From assembly GCA_943736015.1 (NCBI GenBank), contig OX031073.1, forward strand, positions 31,275,210-31,339,209: a DNA stretch of 64,000 bases. The letters are read 5' to 3'. The translations under genes and the position numbers were made by a program. The stretch comes from Tridacna crocea (taxonomy: Eukaryota > Mollusca > Bivalvia > Cardiida > Cardiidae). Shown in pieces: positions 46,301 to 58,600 of this stretch (position 1 is its first letter; the number at the start of each line of letters is the position of its first letter). The notes under the pieces were generated by a model, which worked only from the letters and a program-made list of their open reading frames with translations, was not told where the DNA came from and did not search any database.

Positions 46301-49300
46301 TGAAGTAAACCCACGACTTCTTCCTTTTCCCATTATCTCTTTTAATCCTTTACCCCATAAGGCATTCCTATGGCATCTCTAATTGACTTTAAATAACAGC
46401 ATGGATGAAGCCGTTTCTTATGTATAAATGACACCTTTTGATAGCATAGAAAACATTGTGACAAAAGGTGAAATTGCTCGTCACGAGCAATTTCACCTTT
46501 TGTCACAATGTTTTCCAAAGTAATGTGTAGAAATGAGTATCTATGGATTAAAGGGTTAATATCTTCTTTTTCACGGTCGTTAAAATATTCTGGATGAGAT
46601 AGTGAAGGGTTATGTAACACACGTAAATTGTGCACCCGTGGTCTTTTTTTTTCCAGAGACTGTACTGGATGCTTGGCTGAAGGACAGAAGCTTTGCAGTG
46701 ATGCTTAGGAACCACTTCCGGTCCATCTTGCTTAAACCCCACAAGTTTCAGCATTACAAAAAGGAAAATAAAAGCATCAAAAGGAAGCCTACCAATCTGA
46801 AGCTGAAGGAAGCCTATATCAATGGTATGGGAAATCGAAGGAATGCAAGAAATGATTGACCATTCCCTTTTTAGTTTTTGTCCTACTTTTCTCTTAAACG
46901 TTTCATTTTTTCACTTAAACTTGTAACCATTCAGCGGTCTTGGAGCTTTTATTTTCTAACTAGTTTGTCCCATTTTTATGTTTTTTACTCTCTTTTCAAC
47001 ACATTCAAAAGTTAGTAATATTTTTCTTGTATTATGACTATCATTATTACCTCCCCTCCATAAATGCAAATAAGATAGGCCGTGCAAAGTGTTCGCAATG
47101 CTTCAGTTGAATATATAAATACAACAGCTAAGTATGAAGCATTTCTGTGAACTCCTTTCTTGTCGTTCTCCACCATGTATTTTGCAGAGTGTCAAAACAA
47201 AACTAGCCGGCACATACGTGCAGTCGGATCTCGCTGTACATCATCCACAGTTCTATCAGTGGTCTTGGTCATATAAATCCTATCCAATGTAAATAAACTT
47301 AGGAAGACTTTTAATTTCATTGACATTTATATTAACGATTTGGAAGGATAAGAGTTAAATATCGCATGCCCGAGTCTGTTTATCCGCAGCAAGTGCCAAA
47401 AACTAGACAAATTTCACTTTCTTTGTCTAGTTTGTCTGCTTTTTTTCTTTGTGGCAATTTGCTGGTCGTAACAATTTGTATCACCATTTGTTAGCTAGGA
47501 CTGTGCATTATCTTAATTAAGGAAAGCCCCAAACCGACCAGCACCACGAAAGCAGATCGACCACAGATGGTATGCCATTTTACTAAGTCAGAAAGAACCT
47601 ACTTTTATTAGCAATACCAACCAAGAAATCTAAATTTCCATTTTCTCTTAAATTTTCATAATACGACTTGATAACATTGGTCCGTATTATCCAACCATTC
47701 TTAAGAGCATTCTTGGTCTTATTCTTCAGAATTTATCCGATGTGAAAGTAACAGAACTTCTGATTGGCTAAACCATTTGGTTTAGCCAATCAGAAGTTCT
47801 GTTACTTTCACTATCAGAAAATCTTGAAGATTTAGACGAAGAACATTCTTAAGAAATGTTGGTGAATACGGACCCATTGGTTAAATTTCCTGGTATATCA
47901 CGACTGAGGTCATGGTCTTACACTTCTTTTAGGTAGTTACAATAGTGTCAACGAAGAAAATAAATTTCTTTCATTTTAAAGCTCAGGTTTAGTGTATGAT
48001 ATCCGTGTTTTGACGGTAATATTTTAAGAAATTTAGAAAACGTAATTATACAAGTTTAGAGACACAGGTGATTACATTACAGGGAGCCCCTCAAAAAGGG
48101 CATCAATTGACAGCACATACGATACTTTTGGAATAAATTTATTTGGTTTCTGTAAATCATCAAAGTACCGTATTGTCAACGGTAGGTAATGTGAGGGTAA
48201 ATATTCATATAACAACTCTCCGAACAGAGAGTCGCTACAACATCGAAAGTTAAATAGTAATATTATATTTCATGTGTCTATTTTTAGAAATGTTATGGGT
48301 AAAGAAATGTCATAATTTAAGCGGGGGTATTTCCCCGTCAGAGTGAATATTTTCCTCCTGCCGAAAATCTGGAACTACTTTTTTCGTTCCACTGAGTTCA
48401 CTAGTTTTAAAAGTTGCATACGTTGACAAAGTAATCGGATAAATATAATATATGATTTATTTCATCAGCTTACGGTTAGTATGGGGAAATATTTGCCGAA
48501 AAAGGGAAGGTATGCGAAAATAACGTAAGGCACTCGTTATTTACGCGGGCCTTTCCCTTTTTCGGCAAATATTTCCCCATATTAACCACAAGCTGATGAT
48601 ATAAACTCTGTATATTTCCTGGAACTGCAAAATCATATCGGTCGCGCGTATATAAACTACTCTCAAAACCTTTATTAATGTTTAAGTATACCATCTGATG
48701 TTATATGACGACCCCTGGCTAGGCGGCTATAGAAAACATCGACGAAAAAGGTTAAAATGCTGGCATCCAGAACCTCCCTGTTCTTACGATGTTTTCAACC
48801 TTTAAAAGACAAATCTTAATTTTGCAATCAAATTTGTTTGATAGTATGCAGGTGCTTTTAATTTGGGCAAGTTTATAATTTTGTTATTTTACTAGAGGGT
48901 TAAGAAAATCTCAAAGGACATCGAAAACGTGAAAGCTGAACACGGGTTCATTTCAGGATATTTTCATCCTTAGGAACACAATATATATATAATTCCTTAA
49001 TACAGGGCAAAATTGAAATGATCACTAAAATGGGTATAACTGTAGGCATTTGCCAAAGGAAAACAGCACAAAATTACCTTGATGTCGCTGATCATTGTCT
49101 CTACAATATTTCTGTGGGAAAGCAGCCAGTGGCTTAAGAATAATATTGTGCAAGGCACTGGTACTGGAACCTCTAGGGAAGCAGGGATGGGGGGGGACTT
49201 TGCATAGCGAATTCACTTAAACGGCATACAAACAAACTTTATCTGCGATCACCTGAGAAACGTAAAGTGGACATATCTTGCACTTACGGTCAGATAAATG

Positions 49301-52300
49301 CAGGCAGTTGTTGTGTTTGTATCCAGGCATTAACTCAATTGACTAATTAAGCCAATGAAAATTTGAATGAATTTGTTGCTCGTGGCTGCAATTTAATATG
49401 TTTTCTATCCGGCTCTTGTCCTAGCGCTTTCTATACAATAATAAAACAATCATGACATAGATTCAGCGTCCAGAAGTAGCGCTGTTGCTATATTTAGAAA
49501 TTCATTTCATGGTGCAATAAACAATTTTACCAATAGATACGGCTTCTCACGTTGTCTGCGCATGTCATATTCTTCGAAGATTCGACCTGTCTTATATGAC
49601 GCATCACTAGCCCCGAAAGCGGGCAGACTGTAATATTACGCTCTATAAAGTAGCAACGTTGAAAATAGCTTTTATCATTACGTTTGACGAGAAATGAGAC
49701 CTGCTTTAGCTCCAGATTTCTCTAAACTGCTGATCATAGCCGAGTGAATTGCACGAGGTAGCGTTTTATTGAGTAAACATTTATTTTAGTTTTAAATTCA
49801 AAGTAACGGTTGTCGCGTAGGAAAGTGGTTCGGTTCTGTATACCCAGAATGCCCAAATTAGATAGATGAGTATTTATAGAATGCCATCTAGCGGGAGATA
49901 ATGCGGCTTCTCATAAAATCGTCTTTGGATAATTCAGACTCTTTGTACGGTGTTGTTATACCAAGTATAGTTAGTCCTACCCCTGTACAATTCCTTTATC
50001 CCCATAATAAATTGGAGTGCAACACGCGAAAAGGGTCATTCGGACATTTGCGTAAAGTGTCGTCTCTGATCAGTGTGTGCAGTCCGCACAGGCTAATCCG
50101 AAACGACACTTTCCGATTTTGTGTGATTTTCTGTTTTACGCAAGTCTACTGTAGCAGAAAATCTAATGTAGTCGTAAAGTGTCGTCTCGGATTAGCCTGC
50201 GCGGACAGCGCAGGCTAATCCGAGACGACACTTTACGCAAATGTCCGAATGCACCTTTTCGTGTGTTGCACTCCATATATAACTTACGTAATATGTGCGG
50301 TTTTTTTTCTACTATATCTGTTGATTTTTCTTTGCATTTTTCCTTCTCTACTATCATCAAGCCTTTCAGCGCTGCTGAAACTGATAATTAATATTTATCA
50401 GTTGATTCAGAATCAGACCGAATAGAGGTGCTGTCTGAAACATGTTTAAGGGATTTTGTCGTGGCTTTTGAGAGTTATCTAATCCAAAGCGTTTGTTCTG
50501 GTATATCATTTTAATCAATGTATTTCTTCACTTACTTTAGCAATTTAACTGCATTTTCCTTTCAAAATGCGAAATCTTTCCTGCCTATTTAGCTTACAGA
50601 GAGTTCATATATTTTCCCATCAAAATACTCGGAAGAAATCATTCATCGCTGCACATGCTCATGTACATATAGCTTATTATATTTGTATCAAAATTTCCAT
50701 ATTATGAAATCAAGGACGCCTTTTATTATACCAGCGCAGTATATCTGAAGAGAAATGATAATTAAATCTTTTTCTTCTGTATGTTAGCATTATTATTTTT
50801 CTTAATCGGGGTAAACTATTAATATACCTATGGCATTTAAGTAGCCATCATGACATAATCGGTTGAACACGATGTCAAATCACAATCCATACCACAAAAT
50901 TATGTCAAAGCATTATTTTTATGAAGCATACGACTTGCCAGAAACCTCCAAATTTTTTATACTTTTAAATGAAAAGCTGGTGCTTCTCTAGATAGTTGTA
51001 TCACTGAGAAGTCCATTCGTATGGCTAGTATACTATGTATAACAAGTTCATATCGCACTCTTAGTAAATCTGTCCATTTCTGATTTCAGACTGAGAGCTG
51101 GTACACTTTTTTTGACAAAATTGCTGTTTTCAGCAAATACATTTTGCGATAATAACGTTATTACATTACACGTGGTTCTAAAAGGAATTTCTTTTTCCCT
51201 TTTTTTTCATCCGCCAGTCTTAAAATACTTTTACATTTGTTATCGCGCATGATCATTATTAGTTTATTACATCCAATGCATGTGTTTTTTCTTGGCGACG
51301 ATTTGCTGTCAGTGCAAATCTTTACAGATGTCTCTCTATCTTTGTTTCTTTAAATAAATACTCCATTTTTCGATACCGGATTCAAAGTATTGTCGGGAAC
51401 GTCGTAGATGTTTCAAAGATACTAATACTATTTGTATAATTCTAAATCATTAAACTTTATTACCTTTTTGAAGACTATTAAAGTCAGACAGCAGTCTCTT
51501 TACAAATTGATAAAAACAAAAAACTGGCCTGGCTTTTTCTGAAATAAATATTAAAAGTATTTAGGCAAAAATAATAAAAAAAAATGGCTTTTTCTGAGAT
51601 AAAAATTAAAAGTATTTAGGCAAAAATAATAATCTAACACAAATAAAAAGTATTTTAAAATCGTCTCAAAAACGTTGCTTTTCTTTATCAATATTTAAAT
51701 ATGATGATGTCTGCTTTTTTGTGTACCTAAATAAATACAGGTAAATATTTTCCGAGATTGTTTACAATGGTACATGTAGTTTGCCTGCGTACGAAAATAC
51801 AACCATATATCTTGACCCTAAATACGTCTGTCTTAGTTGCTATTGTTGCTTGGTAGAAAACTTGCAGCCTGATCTTTTATCTACACTGTCCACTCTGCTG
51901 AAGCACTCTGCACAAGAGTAACCTTGGTATCATGATTTTTTGGGCCTTATTTCTTCCCCGAGAATATCTTTCGGGTTAATTTGGCTTTCTAAGGGTTAAT
52001 TCTAAAATAGCATGTTTATGATACTGTTATTTCAGGAGGCTATGAAGCTGACCTAAAGGTTCATGGAGTATCCCAGTACTGTCCTGACTCCCCATCCCTA
52101 GCGCTTGGATCCCAGGTATAAGTTGTTTGTCAAAAAAGCCATGTCCACATCCAATAATAATCATTATTAATTTAACCCTTTACTCCACAGATATTCATGT
52201 CTACGCATGGTTTGTAGGAGCCTTTGGAAAACATTGTGGCAAAAGGTGAAATTGCTCGTGACGAGCAATTTCACCTTTTGCCACAATGTTTTCTACACTA

Positions 52301-52585
52301 TCAAAAGGTGTCATATACACATAAGTAACGGCTTCATCCTTGCTGTTATTTAGTGTCAATTAGAGATACCATAGAAATGCCTTATGGGGTAAAGGGTTAA
52401 AAAAAAGTCTACCAAATTCAAAATTCAAAGACTAGTCATCTATCTAGCTAAAACCAATAGAAATAGGTTACCAAAATTGCTTTTACAAACAAATCATTAG
52501 CTATACCTGTTATGCATTTAAAACTGAAGATGTTTTCGGGAAAACAAAGACTTTATCATTTCAAGGTATTTGAATTTACATTCTT

Positions 52586-52654
<69 letters not shown>

Positions 52655-55600
52655 GTTTGTTTGTTTGTTTGTTTGTTTGTTTGTTTGGTTTTTTTGGGGG
52701 GGATGAAATTATTACTGAAAATATTTTTCAGTGAATCTACGTAAAATAATAAAACTTTCCTACGAGTAATTGTAGAAAAAAAGAGCTCTACTCATCAAAT
52801 ATTGTCAAGAATGTTTTTTTTTTAATATTTGTGTTTTTGTTTCATTTTTTCGTTATAGCCTTTACGTATTTAAGCTTAAACTCATAGAGAAGAAAATATT
52901 AGTTTTTCCTACATAAAAACTCAATTTGTTTACGACACCAAGGTATGCATGTTACCATATACCATCAATTATAATGGTTGTAACAATCAAGTCTGTTTTT
53001 GACAATCAATCTCATACTTTTTTGCGCCATTTTATTTCTGAAGATGCATAAAATTGAATATATCAAACTGACAAAACATAGCAGGAAAGAGCTGAGAAAA
53101 AAAAAATGTTTCTATCTGCTATGGTTTAGAATAAAAAGTTTTAATTTCCATTTGTTACGGGAAACCACTCCTTTATGCATGGCTTGGTCTCGATTTAACC
53201 CTTTCCCAAACTAACACTGGTTTTTACGAGTCTGCAGTACAAGTCTTTTGAAAAAACTGTGGGAAAAGGAGAAATTGCTCGTGACGAGCAATTTCTCCTT
53301 TTCCCACAGTGTTTTCCTCCCATTTGGAGAACTTTCTACCATTTTCATCGAGTTTGAAATTGTCCTCTTCAAACCCTATCAGTTTGGAAGAGTTGTTTGG
53401 GAAAGGGTTAAATAAAATACCTAACAACTGTGTTAGGGAGATATATAATTAGCTCGGTGGACATGGTATTGGTCTTTTAAACCTCGAAAACCGAGGATAT
53501 ATATCCGTACGGGTTCGAATCCCGCCACATGTGGTTTGTATTCCAGCTATGCATTTGTTGCGAACTTTTATCTTCGTAAAACAATCAAGATATATGTATT
53601 GGGTACATACTAAGGTCGGTATTACTACTTTCTAAACAACTCTCTCATTTATTTCAAAGACACCCATTCTGATTGGCTGAGAAAAACAATATCAGCCATT
53701 CAGACAGCTTGTCACGAATTTCAAAACTAGCCAATATTCAAAATAATTAGGTAATAATTAACAAAGCCAAAAATTTGAATAGTTTGTTTCTCACCCATTG
53801 AAATTGAATTTTGATTCATAAGTTATGCCGGTACTTCTACATGTTAGACATTTATTATTTCATCCTAGAACAAAAGTTTTATGAGAAAGATTCCACAAGG
53901 TGCCGAGGCTGTAAATCTATTGATAGGAGAAGTTGAAGAACTAGAAAGGACGGTTGCAGCTTTCATCAGGCTTAAGGTATGTTTCATATATGTGACCCAT
54001 CACGTAAAAGGGGACCTTCTGGGAACTGCGACAACTGCCAACCCTGGTCAGCCTGCTCGAATTGCGCAGGTTCACCAGGGTTGACACTTTTCGCTTTAAT
54101 AACATTTTCTGTGTGGAGAGTGGTCATTGTACCTTGTTATACAATCATTTTTGAATTATCAACTTAATCTGACCTGCACTATCAATGATCTGTTTTCATC
54201 TAATTGATGTACAGAATTCAAAGACGGTCCCTTTTTGCGTGTTGGGTCACACGTTTATTAGAACTTTTAATATGCTTTTTAATTATCAGACTATTTTTGC
54301 CGTGCGGCACGAGAACACGAATGTATTTCTCAACGAGTGAAATACAAAATTAGAATGCACTTAAGTATAGTCTTACCTTGACCTACTCTCTTATGTCCTC
54401 TAAAATTGGTTTCGGTGATGTTGTTACCATTAAATACCAAAAAAACTGAACATTCTTTTTTGCTTTAACACTCAAAGGTACAAATTTTACTGAATATATT
54501 TAGAACACTTGCCCATGATTGGTTGGTTGTATTGGGGTTTAACGAAGCATGTGAGAAAAGTAGTCGGTGGCTTTGGGAAAAAATGTGTTTGTATTGGTGT
54601 GAGAAAGCCAGAAAACACATGTGCGTCACCGACCGCCATGATATGACTTTAGCTGTTAAAGTGGCATTAAACCCTAATACAACCAACCAACCAACCAAAT
54701 CATTATTCAGCTGCATATTATACAAATCAAATCAATATCATGAAGCAATTTCCTTGGTACAATGCATTAGTATGTCGCATTAAACTGTTTTCCAAGGCCG
54801 CCGCTCAATTAGTTACTAAAATCATTTCTAAAAACGAGGGAAAAGAATAGGTACATAAATAAAAACACGATGTTGATGGTCTTTTAATGGTCCGTTCTGG
54901 TTGTTGAATGTAGCTCAGTTAAACCATAAAATGCAATTTACGTATCTATTTGTAGATTTATACAATTACGTTTTTTTTTATCTTATGCAAAAACAGATTT
55001 TGGAGTTATCAATTTTCCTAAACAGTATTTATTCATTATTTTAAGTACTTGCTATTTTATGAGAAATATTATTAACATATATTTGAAACCTTTCAACATA
55101 ATACTTACCAAACGATCCCGATTTTAATGAATATGAGGAAATGATGCTATTGAAATGATTGTGACTAGAGGAAGAAAATGTTCTTTTTTTCTTTTCTTAA
55201 TATTTTCTACCCTTTCAATGCTATTTCATCTTTGCTTTTGCCAGATTTGTCGCCTTCAAATGCTTTCAATTTTGAAAAGTCTCAAAGTTTATAGATCTAG
55301 TTGGTAAATCGTTAAAGCATTAGTGCCTTAGTCCTCAGATAAATAAGAACAAAATAAGAAAGTCTCGCTGCACCAGTTGGCAATCCGACCGTTTGTGCTC
55401 TGCCATGCTCTTGCAAGATAGAAATTTATTTCATGCTTTCCGGTAGGATATCGAGAAATAGCAGTGAAAATATTTTTCGATATTACACTGGTACAACCAG
55501 GGAAAATACCGATTTTCACGTTTTTGTTGCCTAGGTAAATTACGCGTGCCTAACAACCAGATGGGAAATATGACGTCATATACCTTACATTTCTCGCGCT

Positions 55601-58600
55601 TGACGTTATATAGTAATGCGTTGCTATGCGGGAGGGGTACGCAACGGGGAATAACAGAAAAAAAACTGTACTGGATTTTGATAAAGCTCCTCCCAGAAAG
55701 GGTTAAAAGTATGAAATAAATAGAATATTTTTTTTTTTCGGTGAAAGATCGAAATTTATTTCATCGAGTGAACACCATCGGTAATATTTTCACCAGTGGC
55801 TGCTGCGCCACTGGTGAAAATATTACCGATGGTGTTCACTCGATGAAATAAATTTCGATCTTTCACCGAAAAAAAAAACACCAAAATTTAATATCCTCCA
55901 TGAATTTTATATTTTGAAATGTTGGACTATAAACAAAAATCATATACTTCAGACTGCAAGTAACGTGGGCAACATAACAGAGGTGGACATCGATACAAAG
56001 TTTATCTTTGTTATTCTGGGACCCAAGGACTATCTGGGTCACTGTGCAGAGATTGGGCGATGTATGGCCGCGCTATTTACAGATGAGGTAAGCAAGAAAA
56101 CCTGAAATTGTTAAAGTCTATGAGAACTTCTCTTTATAATGGGTGTAAAATGATTTGTGGTACCAGCATTTCTGTGTACTTGAAAGTAGATGTGATGTAC
56201 GGTTGACTCGATTTTTCCCAAAAATGTCCGTTTTCTTAATTTGGTGTCTGCATGCAATGATCTGCATGGCGATGCCGTCGTGTTTTGAAGAATTAATGAC
56301 AATTTCTCGCCAACATTGACATCAATTGCTGCCACTTCAAAATTCTTCTAAAAATCTCTCCGCATTACACAGTGAATATCCTAAATCAGGCTGCACATTC
56401 TAAAATTTTCCACTTAATCCTTTGTATCAGCTTTCATCAAATCTTTGCAGTTGGCAACTGAAGCTGAAATATGCATTTTTTTTTTTATCTCTCCATACAG
56501 ATCTTTAGATGCGTGGCCTTCCGAGCCCGGGACCGCGGCGACATCCTGGCAGGAGTCCACGAGTTTTCCCTACACTTGACTGTTCTACCCCCAGGGACAT
56601 GGGACCCTTCGACGAGGATAGAACCCCCGGATGAAATTCCGTCACAGGTTTGTTTTAGACCTTTATCCTGCCTCTTAACCCATTACCAGTCAAGTCCACG
56701 AGTTTTCCTTACACTTGACCGTACTTCCCACAGGGACATGGGACCCGTCCACAAGGATTGAACACCCGGATGAACTTCCGTCACAGCTTCGTTTTAGACT
56801 TATCCTGCCTCTTAAAATCGTACTACAGACCAACAGTAATCTATTGCAGAGTCTAATTGCAGATACATGTAAATTTAAGACACACAACTAAAAGTGTGGA
56901 TACTATTAGTTGTCTGATAGAGTAGAGTGTTAAGTTACAGTCGGGAGTTTCAGTCGTCACCAGAAAAAGAATTTGTAAAACTAGAACAAAAGTTGACCCT
57001 ATAATCGCGCTTCCATTTCTTTTCGGCGCGAAATTCTATCCATATCTGACAGTACAGTTTAAAGAACAGACCATACGTTCTGTGCAGTATTATCTTCAGC
57101 TACACTTTCCGCACAAAGTAAAACAAGTCGCACACGGCAAACTGAAGTGTCAATACTTGTTCACTGTACATACTGTATTCTACCTACAGGATCACCGTAA
57201 AACCATGACAACAAGTAAGAGCACGATATCACTGTCAGCAATGGAGAAGGCCAATAACTCCGGCGACAATGGAGGAGATGACGGTCATAGTGACCCAACC
57301 TTAGTTCGCACTGGACGGTAGGATATTTAAATTGAGTTGTGTCCTGGCAAAAGAAGGTTTAATGCATATCCATAATGCATTTAACCTAGCAAGACAAAAC
57401 ATCATTATGGATCCATTAAGTCCCTTTTCTCCAACGATAAAATCACGAGACAGTCAGGTCCCATGACATGTACAAAATCCGCCAATAATAAAAAAGTTTC
57501 GATCGGAATCAGCATACGCGATATTTTAGCAAATACATTGAACTCTCTCTCAACAGCGCATGGCTGAATTGAATTAACTCTTTCCCAAACGACAAAAAAT
57601 TTAGACAAGTCTAGACTGAAAGCACTTACAGACGACAAAATTAGCGTAACTAAAAAATTGGAATTTGTGTCCAGTAGAGTAGAAAAACATTGTGGGAAAA
57701 AGGAGAAAATGCTGGTTACCAGCATTTTCTCCTTTTCCCACAATGTTTTCAAAAAGATTCTAGCTCAGGATCATAGAAACCATGAATTGTTTGGTCAATG
57801 GTTAAACCTTTTCCTGCTGCATGCAACTGTGGGATGTTGCTTGCATAGGGTAATAATGAGGTCTAGGCTGTCAATGCATGTTATCTAAACATAGTCTCCA
57901 CTCTATCCACCATTATCAGTGGTCTCATTCGCACATTTCTTATTAAATGATATCATGGTATCTTTACACCGCTTTCAACATTATCTCCCGCTAGATGGCA
58001 TTCTATAAATACTCATCTATCTAATTTGGGCATCCTGGGTACAGAAACGAACAACTTTCCTACGCAACAACCGTTACTTTGAATTTAAAACTAAAATAAA
58101 GGTTTGCTCAATAAAACGCTACCTCGTGCAATTCACCCAGCAATGATCAGCAGTTTAGAGAAATCTGGAGCTAAAGCAGGTCTCATTTCTCCTCAAACGT
58201 ATTGATAAAAGCTATTTTCAACATTGCTACTTTATAGAGCGTAATATTACAGTCTGCCCGCTGTCGGGGCTAGTGATGCGTCATATAAGACAGGTCGAAT
58301 CTTCGAAGAATATTACATGCGCAGACAACGCCACTTTCAATATTATTTCAGTCATATCACGGCGATGCTACAGAACTGATCATTTATGAAATGGCTTTCA
58401 CAAAGAGCAAGGCTGGGACTTTGAAGGGTCTTGACCAACGAAGAGTCAACAATTCAATTAAGCCTAGTACTGTCAATGTCTTCAACGTTTTGATAAATAT
58501 CGAACCGGCGTTATATTAAAGAAATTCTTATTTGTTTTCATATAAAAGTCATACAGAGAACAGATAAGTATTTTCATACGTCAGGCTCGGTAAAAATTTG

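Noticed and set aside
46825-52035. An extra SLC4 exon between exons 3 and 4
   Set aside because: Exons 3 and 4 join in phase and no stretch of intron 3 gave SLC4-like residues with splice sites. A small alternative exon cannot be excluded.
52512-52706. ORF with a long cysteine run
   Set aside because: Translation of a (TTG)n-(TTTG)n microsatellite.
53447-53531. Functional tRNA gene
   Set aside because: No acceptor stem pairs and the anticodon stem is weak; kept only as a tRNA-like remnant.
57979-58330. Family R as a solo LTR
   Set aside because: The flanking duplications are 10 bp, longer than the 4-6 bp usual for LTR elements, and the ends are not TG..CA.
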